A DNA stretch of 64,000 nt from positions 124,001 through 188,000 of the forward strand of contig JAKARI010000001.1 in the NCBI GenBank assembly GCA_021819245.1, written 5' to 3'. Below the pieces are notes generated by a model. That model did no database searches and was not told the origin of the DNA. It was given only the letters and a program-made list of their open reading frames with translations. Of this stretch, positions 1-8,771 are shown piece by piece (positions within the stretch are counted from its first letter, which is position 1; each line of letters starts with the position of its first letter). The position numbers and the translations under genes were made by a program. Source of the DNA: Pseudomonadota bacterium (GTDB lineage Bacteria; Pseudomonadota; Gammaproteobacteria; Acidiferrobacterales; Acidiferrobacteraceae).

Positions 1-357
1 GTCCTGCTGGCCTCGGGCACCGAGACACCGTTTTGCGGCGGCCTGCTCGATGAACACGGGACCGGGACCTTTGTCTGCCGCTTGTGCGCGCTGCCGCTCT
101 TTCGGTCCGATGACAAGTTCGATTCCCGCACCGGCTGGCCGAGTTTCACACAACCCTTCGACCCCGACCATGTCGTACGAAGCGAGGATACAAGCCACGG
201 CATGAGGCGTATCGAGATCCGATGTGCCCGCTGCCAAAGCCACCTCGGGCACGTCTTCCCCGACGGGCCGCCGCCGGTCGGTGAGCGCCACTGCGTCAAT
301 TCCGTATCGCTGCGCTTCCTGCCGGAAGGCGCGGGCGGGGACCGGGACGACGACTGA
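1..357 (+). CDS. msrB: Peptide-methionine (R)-S-oxide reductase MsrB, 5' truncated by window
   Basis: Reduces methionine-R-sulfoxide in oxidised proteins. The reading frame is open from base 1 and ends at TGA 355-357, so the N-terminus lies outside the window. The visible part starts near GTETPFCGGLLDEHGTGTFV and contains the family landmarks: two zinc CxxC pairs (CRLC and CARC), the FDSRTGWPSF segment, HLGHVFPDGP, and the catalytic cysteine in RHCVNS. An internal TTG at base 82 is not the real start because conserved sequence continues upstream of it. Assignment is secure. Confidence 0.95.
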   Translation, partial: VLLASGTETPFCGGLLDEHGTGTFVCRLCALPLFRSDDKFDSRTGWPSFTQPFDPDHVVRSEDTSHGMRRIEIRCARCQSHLGHVFPDGPPPVGERHCVNSVSLRFLPEGAGGDRDDD

Positions 358-500
358 AAGACGGCGCCTCGACATCGAGGCCAACCCCCCTGGCACGGTC
401 CCCGAGACCTCGGGAAAGACCGCCCAACGAGACACGGGCCGCATGTCCTGTCGACCGGCCGCCCCAGGGGCCGCGGGACGGTGGCGGCATGCGCGCGGAA

Positions 501-965
501 CTATGCGCGCGGCTTGAGCGGCCTATCGACAGGACCCTCTATCCCCTCCTCGACCGCCTCCAGGATCGGGCAGTGACAGGGGCTGTCACTATGCCGGCGA
601 CAGTCGGCAAGCAGCGTCTCGAGCACGGACTCCATGAAGCGCAGCGCCTCGCTTTTTTCCCGCAACAGGGCCAGCTTGTCTTCGGCCAGGCGCTGGACCT
701 CGCCGCAGGTCGAAGGATCGTCGGCCGATAGCGCCAGCATGTCGCCTATCTCGGCAAGCGTAAAGCCCAGGGACTTCGCATGCTTTATGAACTGGATACG
801 GCGCACGAACGCCCCCGGGTAGCGGCGTATCCCGCCATAGGGCCGGGGTGGCTGCTTGATAAGGCCGCGGCGTTCATAAAAGCGGACGGTCTCGACCGAG
901 ACATGAGCGGCCTTGGCCAGATCGCCTATCGTCATGCCGGCAAGCTTTGTCTCGTGATCCCCCAT
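501..965 (-). CDS. MerR-family heavy-metal-type transcriptional regulator
   Basis: A 154-residue regulator of the MerR family, which bind DNA as dimers and activate promoters by distortion. The N-terminal winged helix-turn-helix runs over residues 11-80 (MTIGDLAKAAHVSVETVRFYE), followed by the dimerisation helix. Cysteines at 87, 122, 130 and 132 lie in the same region as the metal-binding cysteines of mercury-sensing MerR, though the last spacing is one residue longer. The ATG at 965 is chosen because AAGGAG precedes it by six bases; a longer upstream frame lacks this. No mer or other metal-resistance gene is adjacent, so the ligand is unknown. Confidence 0.85.
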   Translation of the reverse strand: MGDHETKLAGMTIGDLAKAAHVSVETVRFYERRGLIKQPPRPYGGIRRYPGAFVRRIQFIKHAKSLGFTLAEIGDMLALSADDPSTCGEVQRLAEDKLALLREKSEALRFMESVLETLLADCRRHSDSPCHCPILEAVEEGIEGPVDRPLKPRA

Positions 966-1130
966 AGAGCGCTCCTTGTGCCTTGGGCCGGTAGAGCCGG
1001 CCTGCGGTCCCACACGGCCTCACGATCTTTAGATTCTAATGGATTTTCGGCATCGGGGGATCCCCACATTGCCTCTCGGCCGGGCGTCGTCTCCCCTTAA
1101 AGCATAAGGCCGCTGTGCGGCCGGAGGGGG

Positions 1131-1928
1131 ATGCGTCTGGCCCAAGCGTTCCGGGGATGCGCGTGGCTTGGGCTCACGGCATCCGCTATGGCCGCCCCGA
1201 TCGGATCGCCGATACCCGACAATGCCTGCCCGGTTGCGCACCGCCCCTGTCAGGCGAGCCGTGCTGAATCCGACCCCTCTCACGATGACCCGCCTGCCGC
1301 TTTTCTCATGCCGTTCCGCACCCAGCGCCCCATGCCCCTGATGCAAAAACTCGCTCAAGCCCCCGGGGACTCTTCAGTCCCGCCTTCGGGCCCCGCCCAT
1401 GCTCTTGTTGTGGGGGCCTTCCTGAGTGCAACACCAGGCGAGTGGCGGGCCATCGCAATCACCGAAATGCGGACCAACGATCTCAAATCGACCGCGGCGG
1501 GCCGGCAACTGATCCGCCAGATCAAGGTCGCGGCCACCGCACAAGGGGCCGCGACCACACCGCCCGGTGCGGAGGCCGGCGCCCCCTTTAAGCCGCAATG
1601 GACACCCGCCTCACGCATCGCAAGCGGGATGCTGGCAAGACGGCTGCGTGCCCTGCGCGTGGCCGAGGAACGGGCCACCATGCGCCGCGCGGGCGCGCCG
1701 GTCCCGCTCCCCACGGGGATCTGTCGGGCCACCCTGGTCCTGTCATCGGCAGGCGGGGTTCGTAAAATGACGAGGCCGGGTTGCTCAAATACTGGCCTGC
1801 AAAACGCCTTTTTGCGTGCGGTCTTTGCGCGAGAGACCTTGCGCGCCTTAGTCGGCCCGGGACCGCGGCTGGTACACGTCAATACCATCGCGCCGGTCAG
1901 CGAACCGGGCCTTGGCCCGTATCGTTAG
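1131..1928 (+). CDS. Predicted secreted protein of unknown function, weak TonB/TolA C-terminal resemblance
   Basis: A 265-residue protein with a convincing signal peptide: a short basic start, a hydrophobic stretch and an AMA/AP cleavage site near residue 21. A GGAGG motif lies just upstream of the ATG. The middle is rich in Ala, Pro and Arg. The C-terminal segment beginning CRATLVLSSAGGV, with a second cysteine about 20 residues later, weakly resembles the C-terminal domain of TolA/TonB-type proteins, but this is only pattern similarity. A long antisense frame exists here; the signal peptide and ribosome site favour this strand. It converges with the ccm operon. Confidence 0.55.
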   Translation: MRLAQAFRGCAWLGLTASAMAAPIGSPIPDNACPVAHRPCQASRAESDPSHDDPPAAFLMPFRTQRPMPLMQKLAQAPGDSSVPPSGPAHALVVGAFLSATPGEWRAIAITEMRTNDLKSTAAGRQLIRQIKVAATAQGAATTPPGAEAGAPFKPQWTPASRIASGMLARRLRALRVAEERATMRRAGAPVPLPTGICRATLVLSSAGGVRKMTRPGCSNTGLQNAFLRAVFARETLRALVGPGPRLVHVNTIAPVSEPGLGPYR

Positions 1929-1952
1929 GAACCGCGGCATGAGGTTGGATTT

Positions 1953-2486
1953 TTAGGCCGGTTGCGCCTCGAGATGCTTTACCAAGGGAATCAGCTTGGC
2001 GTGCAGTTTGCGGTAACTGATGGGCCCTATGAATTTGTAGGCGATGATGCCCTGCTTATCGACGACAAAGGTCTCGGGCACGCCATAGATGCCCCAATTG
2101 ATGGCGGTCATGCCGCGCTTATCCGTGATGATCATGGAATAGGGATCACCAAAGGCATCGAGGTAATGATGCAGGCCCTTGGGGGTATCCTTGTAATCGA
2201 CGCCCACGAGGCGCACGAGATGCAGGGCATGAAGCCGCATCAGATTCGGCATCTCCTGTTTGCAGCTTACGCACCACGACGCGAAAACATTGAGTAGCGT
2301 CACATGCCCCTTGAGGTCGGCATTATCCAGGTCCGTCTTCGGGTCGGTCGCAAGCGGCAGGGAAAACGCCGGCATGGGCTTGCCGATCAAGGGCGACGGG
2401 ATGTAGGTCGGGTTCAGGAACAGACCGCGGCCGAGCGCCACGCCGATGGCTATGAACAGCGCCACCGGAATCAGGAACTTCTTCAC
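1953..2486 (-). CDS. ccmG: Thiol:disulfide interchange protein CcmG/DsbE
   Basis: Membrane-anchored periplasmic thioredoxin that reduces apocytochrome c cysteines before haem attachment. It has an N-terminal membrane anchor (residues 3-22), the redox site WCVSC at 71-75 and the cis-proline loop GVPE at 135-138. The start ATG overlaps the ccmE stop as ATGA. It is the last gene of the ccm operon, whereas in E. coli it lies between ccmF and ccmH. Length (177 residues) is normal for the family. Confidence 0.95.
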   Translation of the reverse strand: MKKFLIPVALFIAIGVALGRGLFLNPTYIPSPLIGKPMPAFSLPLATDPKTDLDNADLKGHVTLLNVFASWCVSCKQEMPNLMRLHALHLVRLVGVDYKDTPKGLHHYLDAFGDPYSMIITDKRGMTAINWGIYGVPETFVVDKQGIIAYKFIGPISYRKLHAKLIPLVKHLEAQPA

Positions 2487-2926
2487 GACAGCGCCGCCTT
2501 GGCCTTGGCGGCCATCGAGCGCTTGAGCTCAGCTGCGACATCCGGCGGCATGTAGTTGGCGCCGTGCTTGGCAAGCACTTGGCTTGCGAGAAAGGTCGTG
2601 GTCCCCACGCGCCGGCCCTGAACGACCACACCCTGCCCCTGCCGAAAGAGGTCCGGAAGGATGCCCGTGTAGTGGACGACCATGCTGTGGCGCAAATCGG
2701 TGAGCGTGAAGGTGGTATGCAGCCCGTCTTTCTTGATGCTCCCCTTCTCGACGATACCGCCTAAGCGAAACACCCCGTGGCTGGGCGCCTTGCCTTCAAA
2801 GACCTGAGTCGGGGAATAGAAGAACACGAGATTGTGCCTAAACGCGGTCAAGACGAGCCAGACCGCAACACTGACCCCCGCAAGCCCGATTATGACAAAC
2901 GCGAGCCTCTTATTCTGCTTCCTCAT
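2483..2926 (-). CDS. ccmE: Cytochrome c maturation haem chaperone CcmE
   Basis: Periplasmic chaperone that binds haem covalently after CcmABCD and passes it to CcmF/H. The protein has 147 residues with an N-terminal anchor at about 8-29, an OB-fold, and the haem-binding histidine H121 followed by Y125 in HGANY. The common HDENY form is altered between the two key residues, both of which are kept. The ATG at 2926 is chosen because GGAGG lies six bases upstream; a longer frame runs into ccmD. It overlaps the ccmD end by 17 bases. Confidence 0.95.
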   Translation of the reverse strand: MRKQNKRLAFVIIGLAGVSVAVWLVLTAFRHNLVFFYSPTQVFEGKAPSHGVFRLGGIVEKGSIKKDGLHTTFTLTDLRHSMVVHYTGILPDLFRQGQGVVVQGRRVGTTTFLASQVLAKHGANYMPPDVAAELKRSMAAKAKAALS

Positions 2927-3095
2927 GCGTATCCTCCACGCCATCGTCCAGGTTACGCTGCAGCCGCTTCCATAGCTTGCGCCTCTCAATCAACGGCTGC
3001 ACGATATTCAAAAAGACCATAAGGGCGGTAAAACCATAGGCCCCCCAGATAAATACCGAGAAGCGCCCCATCTGCAAAAACCCGGGCAGGCTCAT
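2910..3095 (-). CDS. ccmD: Haem exporter accessory protein CcmD
   Basis: Small 61-residue membrane protein needed to release holo-CcmE from the CcmABC complex. It has one hydrophobic span (about residues 12-33, GRFSVFIWGAYGFTALMVFL) followed by a charged cytoplasmic tail ending in acidic residues, the usual CcmD layout. Its start overlaps the ccmC stop by four bases (ATGA) and its end overlaps ccmE. Sequence is poorly conserved in this family; position and topology carry the assignment. Confidence 0.9.
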   Translation of the reverse strand: MSLPGFLQMGRFSVFIWGAYGFTALMVFLNIVQPLIERRKLWKRLQRNLDDGVEDTHEEAE

Positions 3096-3829
3096 GACCG
3101 CGACTCAACGAGCTTACGGACCCAGTCCGCGCGGCGCTCGCGCCAGAGGATCTCGCTGCGCGAGCGCACACAGAGCATAGTCAGGTAAAAGAACATGAAG
3201 CCTATCGACATGATGATGAGTGGGATCAGCATGGTGATATAGATCTTGGGCTGACTTGTCAGGGTAAGGGATGCCGGCTGATGCAGGGTATGCCACCAAT
3301 ACACCGAATAATGGATGATCGGGATATTCACGAGCCCCACGATGGCAATGATGGCGCTTGCGTGCGCCGCCCGGCGCGCATCATCTATGCTGGCCTGAAG
3401 CGCCATGTACCCGACATAGAGAAACAACAACACGAGTTCGGAGGTGAGCCTCGCGTCCCATACCCAATAAGTGCCCCACATCGGCTTACCCCACAGCGAG
3501 CCGGTGACGAGCGCCGTCAAGGTAAACGATGCCCCGAGGGGCGCCGTCACCTTGGCCAGAATATCGGCCAGGCGGATATTCCATATGTACCCGGCAGCGG
3601 CGAACAGCGCCATGGCCACATAGGCCATCATCGACATCCAGGCATTGGGCACATGCACGAACATGATGCGATAGGCGTTGCCCTGCTGATAATCGGGCGG
3701 CGCCCAGTAGAGCCCTAAGTAAAGCCCGGAGATAAACAACAGGGCCGTGAGCGTAGCGAACCATGGCGCGAGCATCCCGGCGAGTTCATAGAACCGCTTG
3801 GGCGCGCTGTATTTGTGAATGAGCTTCAT
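3092..3829 (-). CDS. ccmC: Haem handling protein CcmC
   Basis: Six-span inner membrane protein that loads haem onto CcmE. The protein has 245 residues, with the tryptophan-rich WWD motif WGTYWVWD at 118-125, a conserved histidine in FVHVPNAW (about residue 59) and a second in HTLHQPAS. The start ATG at 3829 shares its last base with the ccmB stop (TGATG). The open frame continues far upstream through ccmB but has no family sequence there. Confidence 0.96.
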   Translation of the reverse strand: MKLIHKYSAPKRFYELAGMLAPWFATLTALLFISGLYLGLYWAPPDYQQGNAYRIMFVHVPNAWMSMMAYVAMALFAAAGYIWNIRLADILAKVTAPLGASFTLTALVTGSLWGKPMWGTYWVWDARLTSELVLLFLYVGYMALQASIDDARRAAHASAIIAIVGLVNIPIIHYSVYWWHTLHQPASLTLTSQPKIYITMLIPLIIMSIGFMFFYLTMLCVRSRSEILWRERRADWVRKLVESRS

Positions 3830-4512
3830 CAATCGAGTGACACCCGCAAGGCCGCTGAACTCGCCCATGGGGCAAAACTTAAAGCCAGCGCCAAAAACGC
3901 CCCCAGTAAGGATAAGTGGGCCACCGACGCGAAACCTTGGCCCGCTGACGCGGCAACGGCCTCGGCGCCGAATATGAGAATAGGAGTATACAGCGGCAGC
4001 ACCAACAGGGAAACCAGCACGCCCCCGCCGCGCACACCGAGCGTCAAGGCCGCCGGGATCGCGCCAATCAAGGTCAGGGTCGGCGTGCCTAGCAAAAGCG
4101 AGCCCACGAGTGTCCCTATGGCCTTGGTCGGCAACGCCATCTGCACCGCAAGCAGCGGCGACAAAAGCGCAAGCGGCAGGCCCGTCAATACCCAATGGGC
4201 GGCGATCTTGGCAAGCACCATGGCCGACAGGGGATAAGGGCTCATGAGCATCTGCTCGAGGCTGCCATCCTGATAATCACTCGCAAACAGGTGATTGAGC
4301 GACAGGGTGGTCGCCAAAAGCGCCGCCACCCACAACACCCCGGGGGCCACCACCATCAGTTCGCGGCGCTCGGGTCCTATCGCCAAGGGGAACAGGGTCG
4401 TGACGATCACGAAAAACACGAGCGCCGCCATGACCTCGGTGCTGCGCCGCCAAAATACCAGAAGCTCACGCAGGAACACCGCGCGCATGGCGCCCAACAC
4501 CCCTCCCGTCAT
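3829..4512 (-). CDS. ccmB: Haem exporter membrane subunit CcmB
   Basis: Membrane subunit of the CcmABCD ABC-type complex. About 227 residues with six hydrophobic spans and the LRELLVFWRRSTEVMAALVF N-terminal segment typical of CcmB. The ATG at 4512 is chosen because it forms an ATGA overlap with the ccmA stop, matching the junctions throughout this operon; an alternative ATG at 4527 adds five residues. It is followed directly by ccmC. Confidence 0.94.
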   Translation of the reverse strand: MTGGVLGAMRAVFLRELLVFWRRSTEVMAALVFFVIVTTLFPLAIGPERRELMVVAPGVLWVAALLATTLSLNHLFASDYQDGSLEQMLMSPYPLSAMVLAKIAAHWVLTGLPLALLSPLLAVQMALPTKAIGTLVGSLLLGTPTLTLIGAIPAALTLGVRGGGVLVSLLVLPLYTPILIFGAEAVAASAGQGFASVAHLSLLGAFLALALSFAPWASSAALRVSLD

Positions 4513-5153
4513 CGCCGCGACCTGCAATATCGGGTCAGCTCGAAATCGCGGATGCCCGGCAGATCGAAGGCCTGATGCGACACCACCAGCGCCAAGCCAC
4601 CCGCAGCCATATGTTCTCCAATCAAAGACGACAGACTCGCAACCGAGGCCGCATCCAGGGCCGTAAACGGTTCATCCAGTACCCACAAGGGCCGGCGCAG
4701 CACCAACAATCGCGCCAAGGCCAGGCGCCGCTTCTGTCCCTGCGATAAATGGCGCGCCGGCCGGTCGGTCTGAGCGCGCAGACCGACACGCTCCAGGGCC
4801 TCACGCTCACTCAAGCCCGCGTGCCCACGGCGCGTGAATACACGGCCCGCCAGCCGCAGGTTCTCGCCTGCAGTGAGTTCGCCCTGAATTCCATTCAAGT
4901 GCCCGACATAGGCCACTTCGGCGGTAAAGTCCTCGGCCAGATCCGCGATGCGCTCCCCGCGCCAGCGGATCTCTCCACGCACCGGCCGCGACAATCCGCA
5001 CAAGGCGCGCAGAAGCGTGGTCTTGCCGAGCCCGTTGGGGCCCCGTATGTGCATGGCCTCGCCGGCGCGCAGCTCGAGCGACAAGGCCGCAAACAGGGTC
5101 CGGTCCCCGCGCACGCACGATAGCCCTCGCACGGCAAACATGGGGTCACTCAT
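4509..5153 (-). CDS. ccmA: Cytochrome c biogenesis ATP-binding protein CcmA
   Basis: ATPase of the CcmABCD complex; hydrolysis drives release of haem-loaded CcmE. In its 214 residues the Walker A is GPNGLGKTT at 38-46, the ABC signature LSQGQ at 135-139, Walker B WVLDEP at 156-161, and the switch histidine is in VVSHQ. The start overlaps the ccmI stop as ATGA. Here ccmA follows ccmFHI instead of opening the operon. Confidence 0.96.
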   Translation of the reverse strand: MSDPMFAVRGLSCVRGDRTLFAALSLELRAGEAMHIRGPNGLGKTTLLRALCGLSRPVRGEIRWRGERIADLAEDFTAEVAYVGHLNGIQGELTAGENLRLAGRVFTRRGHAGLSEREALERVGLRAQTDRPARHLSQGQKRRLALARLLVLRRPLWVLDEPFTALDAASVASLSSLIGEHMAAGGLALVVSHQAFDLPGIRDFELTRYCRSRR

Positions 5154-6088
5154 GGGGCGGCCGCTTTCGCCTGAGTCCTTGCGCCTTGTCCGGGGCTCGC
5201 GGGTGAGCGCCCCTGCTCGGCGGCGAGTATGGTCCGGATCTTGCCGACCGCGGTCTCGACACCGTTGCGCGCCTTACTGCCCGGAGGCAGCTCCTGCTCG
5301 AGTTTGGCCCAATACATCAAGGTCTTGTGGAAGTGGTGGCGATTGTAGGCGGCCAACCCCAAAAACCACAGTGCGTCTTGCTGGCGCGGGTCCTGCTTAT
5401 AGAGGCGATGGAACAACGTATCGACCCGCCCCGTGGTCTTGGCGGGGTGCGCCGAATACAGGATCCAGGCGTAACTCGCCAGCACCGCCTCGTCATCGGG
5501 CGCGAGCCGATAGGCCCGCGCATAGGCCGCGCGCGCCCCCTTGAGATTCCCCAGCACGATATTGGCGCGCGCAAGCTCAAGCCAGCCGGATGTATCGCGC
5601 GGATGGCGCACGAGGTGGCGCTTGAGCTTCGCCACCATGCTCAAGACCATGGGAGGGAAGCCATGGACGCCGCGTACCCGTCCTTTCGCATTGAGTGTCG
5701 CAAACGTCAGCAGCGCGGGCTTATTCTGCCAATAGTCCATGCTGCCTGCCGCAATCGTCAACACGGCCAGCAGGCCTACGAGTACAGGGCCCCGGCGCGT
5801 GAGCCTTTCGGTACCAACCGGGGCCGCCTGGCTACCGGCCTCCAGTGCCCGCAGGGTCTGGGCCAAGGTGTACTTGAGGCGCGCGGTCTCTTCGCGGGCC
5901 ACCAACTCGTCTATGCGCCCATCACTCCGGTCGGACTCGATCTCGCGCAGCTGCTTGAGCGTCTCGTCACGCGTGAGCTCGAGCGCGATCTGGTGTCCCT
6001 CGGCCGCGGCCCGTCCCTTGATGGGGCGCGTCAGGAACCACGCCGCGAACAAGGCGAGAAACCCCGACAACACGATAATGACAAACAT
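5150..6088 (-). CDS. ccmI: Cytochrome c biogenesis TPR protein CcmI
   Basis: Apocytochrome c chaperone with an N-terminal pair of membrane spans and a periplasmic TPR domain that binds the cytochrome C-terminus. Of 312 residues, the first span is at about 1-19, the cytoplasmic coiled segment contains QLREIESDRSDGRID, a second span follows at about 100-118, and the C-terminal half carries TPR-like helices (WLELARANIVLGNLKGARAA). The ATG at 6088 has AGGAG five bases upstream and lies just after the ccmH stop; the longer frame inside ccmH is not supported. Confidence 0.92.
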   Translation of the reverse strand: MFVIIVLSGFLALFAAWFLTRPIKGRAAAEGHQIALELTRDETLKQLREIESDRSDGRIDELVAREETARLKYTLAQTLRALEAGSQAAPVGTERLTRRGPVLVGLLAVLTIAAGSMDYWQNKPALLTFATLNAKGRVRGVHGFPPMVLSMVAKLKRHLVRHPRDTSGWLELARANIVLGNLKGARAAYARAYRLAPDDEAVLASYAWILYSAHPAKTTGRVDTLFHRLYKQDPRQQDALWFLGLAAYNRHHFHKTLMYWAKLEQELPPGSKARNGVETAVGKIRTILAAEQGRSPASPGQGARTQAKAAAP

Positions 6089-6090
6089 AA

Positions 6091-6546
6091 CTACTCCTGA
6101 CGCGTGAGGGCCTCGACACGGGCCTGATCTTCCGGTCCCAGCTCTGGGGCCGGGGGAGGCATGGGCGCGCGCGCACGCCGCCGCATCACCACAAAAGCGA
6201 CCCCGCCAAGCCCAGCCGCCAAGACAAAAGGCCATATCCACAGGATGGCACCGAGTGGATCAAACGGGGGCTTTAACAGGATGTAATCGCCGTAGCGCTT
6301 CACGAAATAGGCGCGGATCTCGGCAGGCGTCTGCCCGGCGCGCAGCTTCTCGCGAATCAGTCTGCGCATGTCGTGGGCGATACCGGCCTGAGAAACCGCC
6401 AACGACTCCGCCTGGCATACCGTGCATCGCAGCTTTTTCGCAATCGCGATCTCGCGGCGATGGATCACACTCTCATGCACCACGGTGGCTGCCATGCTTG
6501 GCACGAGCCACGCCCACAGAAGGACACCCCATGCCCAGCGTCTCAT
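6091..6546 (-). CDS. ccmH: Cytochrome c maturation protein CcmH
   Basis: Membrane-anchored thiol protein acting with CcmF in haem ligation. It is 151 residues long, with a signal-like first span (1-20), the LRCTVCQ redox motif (cysteines 41 and 44), a three-helix bundle and a C-terminal membrane span. This is the short CcmH; the TPR part is encoded separately as ccmI. The start overlaps the ccmF stop as ATGA. Confidence 0.96.
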   Translation of the reverse strand: MRRWAWGVLLWAWLVPSMAATVVHESVIHRREIAIAKKLRCTVCQAESLAVSQAGIAHDMRRLIREKLRAGQTPAEIRAYFVKRYGDYILLKPPFDPLGAILWIWPFVLAAGLGGVAFVVMRRRARAPMPPPAPELGPEDQARVEALTRQE

Positions 6547-8543
6547 GAGTGGCTTGCCACGGCTCCGGAGGTCGCAAGCACCTGCCTGCGGCGGCGCACA
6601 TAATCGCTTAAGGAAAACGCGAGCCCGGCAATGACGATCCCGCCACCCGTCCATATAAAGTTCACAAGCGGGTTGACGAAAAGATGAATCTCCCACTTGC
6701 CATTATGTTGATCGCCGATATCCACATACACATCGCGCAATGGCGTCGAGTTCACGCTCGGGCGCTCGACCTGCATCGAGCTTCCGAAAAATACCCGCTG
6801 CTCGGGACGCAAGTGCGCGCCGTTGTTTAGAATCGTAAGGAGCCCTTGCACAGCCGTATAATCCGGACCCTTTATGTTGCGCGTGCCATCGAACCGCACC
6901 CGCTCATGCGCGACCTGCAGGATGTCACCCGGGGCCATCATGACAAGCTTACTCTCGGCGAAAAGCCCGGAGCCCGTAAGCCCGATCACCATCACGAGGA
7001 TACCCATGTGAACAACCATGCCACCGTAGTGCCGGCGGTTGCCGAGTACCGTCGCCAGGAAGGCCCGCGCGAGACCTTCATGATGCTGTTTGCGGCGCTG
7101 TGCCACGGCGCGAAAGACATTAGCGCCTATGGTGGTCGCCACAAATGCCACAAGCCCCACGGCCACGGGCGCGGTCCAGTAGACAGGGCCCCACACGATT
7201 ACTACGAGCGAGGCGAACGCCACGCCCACAAGCGCCGGGACCAGGAGGCGCCCGCGCAGCTTCGCGATATTCGCCTTTCGCCAGGAAACGAGCGGCCCTA
7301 TGGCCATGACAACAAGCATGATCAGGAAGATCGGCACCATCACGAGATCAAAATACGGGGGACCGACGCTGATGCGCGCCCCGGTCGCCGCCTGCAAAAA
7401 CAAGGGATAAAGCGTGCCAAGCAGGACCGATGCGCATGCCACCGTGAAAATCACGTTGTTCCAGATGAACATGGATTCGCGCGAAAATGGCGAAATGAAC
7501 GACTCCTCGGCCTGCTGATAGCCGCCCTTTACGAGAAACAGGCCAAAGGCCAGCGTCAGCACCACCATCATAAAGCTCAACAGGTAAATCCCCTGCCCGG
7601 GCGCCGCCGCAAAGGCGTGCACCGAGGCCAGGACCCCGGAACGCACCAGAAAGGTGCCGAGGAGCGACAAGGCAAAGGTCGTGATGATGAGAAAAATATT
7701 CCAGGTGTGGAGCATGCGCCGCCGCTCCTGCACCGAGATCGAATGGATCAGGGCGGTTCCCATGAGCCACGGCATAAACGAGGCGTTCTCGACCGGATCC
7801 CAGCCCCAGTACCCGCCCCAGCCCAGCACATAGTACGACCACCACGCGCCGAATATGATGCCGGCAGTGAGAAAACCCCAGGCAAACAGCGCCCAGCGGC
7901 GCGTATGCCCTATCCACAGCTCGCTCTTCCAGTTGGTGAGGAGCGCTGCCACGGCAAACGAAAACGGTATGGAAAACCCGACATAGCCCATATAAAGCAT
8001 CGGGGGATGAATGACCATGCCCGGATCCTGAAGCAGCGGATTCATGTTCTGGCCTTGCGGCGGGATCGGGAAGAGGCGCGCGAACGGATTGGAGAGGAAT
8101 AAGACCAGGCCGTAAAAACCGGCGATGAGCGCACCCTCGACGGCCATAATGACGGGCAGGCGATCCGGGTAGCGCGACCGCCCATGATGGGCGACCGCAG
8201 CCGTGTAACCCGTCATGATCCATACCCACAGATAAAGCGAGCCACGATGCCCGCCCCATAAGGCCGCTACCTTATAAAAGATCGGCAGGTGGGTATTGGA
8301 GTTGCTCGCGACATAGAGGACCGAAAAGTTGTTGGTGAGAAGCGAGTAGACGATGGTGAGGGCCCCTACCGTCGTCAGCAAAAACAAAAGCGGCGCGGCG
8401 TTGACGGACAAGGTGCGCAGACCCGGGGCCTTGAAGACCCGCGCGGCCAGGGGCGCGAGGGCCTGGATTATGGCAACAAAAAACGCGAGATATGCCGCGA
8501 AATGACCAAGCTCGATGAGGTTAAGCGAAACACCTGATAGCAT
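6543..8543 (-). CDS. ccmF: Haem lyase subunit CcmF
   Basis: Large inner membrane protein forming the haem lyase with CcmH. Its 666 residues include many hydrophobic spans, the WWD motif WGGYWGWDPVEN at 242-253, a conserved histidine in the GMVIHPPMLYMGYVGF segment, and a C-terminal periplasmic domain. ATG at 8543 has AGGGGAG upstream. It is the first gene of the operon in this genome. A long His/Lys-rich antisense frame inside it is a shadow. Confidence 0.97.
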   Translation of the reverse strand: MLSGVSLNLIELGHFAAYLAFFVAIIQALAPLAARVFKAPGLRTLSVNAAPLLFLLTTVGALTIVYSLLTNNFSVLYVASNSNTHLPIFYKVAALWGGHRGSLYLWVWIMTGYTAAVAHHGRSRYPDRLPVIMAVEGALIAGFYGLVLFLSNPFARLFPIPPQGQNMNPLLQDPGMVIHPPMLYMGYVGFSIPFSFAVAALLTNWKSELWIGHTRRWALFAWGFLTAGIIFGAWWSYYVLGWGGYWGWDPVENASFMPWLMGTALIHSISVQERRRMLHTWNIFLIITTFALSLLGTFLVRSGVLASVHAFAAAPGQGIYLLSFMMVVLTLAFGLFLVKGGYQQAEESFISPFSRESMFIWNNVIFTVACASVLLGTLYPLFLQAATGARISVGPPYFDLVMVPIFLIMLVVMAIGPLVSWRKANIAKLRGRLLVPALVGVAFASLVVIVWGPVYWTAPVAVGLVAFVATTIGANVFRAVAQRRKQHHEGLARAFLATVLGNRRHYGGMVVHMGILVMVIGLTGSGLFAESKLVMMAPGDILQVAHERVRFDGTRNIKGPDYTAVQGLLTILNNGAHLRPEQRVFFGSSMQVERPSVNSTPLRDVYVDIGDQHNGKWEIHLFVNPLVNFIWTGGGIVIAGLAFSLSDYVRRRRQVLATSGAVASHS

Positions 8544-8771
8544 ACTGCTCCCCTAAATATAGCCGAAGGCCGGAACGACCCGACAATAGCGCTCGCCCAG
8601 GCCACGAGCCGGTCGCAAGGGTATCCTAAACGCGGCGCCTCGTATAGTATGTGACGCCCATCAAGGCACGGCGGAGATATCGACAAAAATGGTGCGTAAC
8701 CCTGTGCATAAACCTGGTGTGGATGGGTCGGGTCGGCATACCTCCTTCGCTTCTTTCGGATTGATCACGCT

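Noticed and set aside
369-385. Hairpin GCCTCGA/TCGAGGC after msrB
   Set aside because: No U-run follows, so it cannot be called a terminator; could be chance in GC-rich DNA.
1355-1888. 177-residue minus-strand open frame
   Set aside because: Antisense to the secreted unknown at 1131-1928, which has a signal peptide and ribosome site; this frame has neither.
6846-8102. 418-residue plus-strand open frame
   Set aside because: Lies wholly antisense to ccmF and has the His/Lys/Gln-rich composition of a shadow frame.
8703-8726. DnaA-box-like words TGTGCATAA and TGTGGATGG
   Set aside because: Only two imperfect matches, with no AT-rich unwinding region or origin genes nearby.
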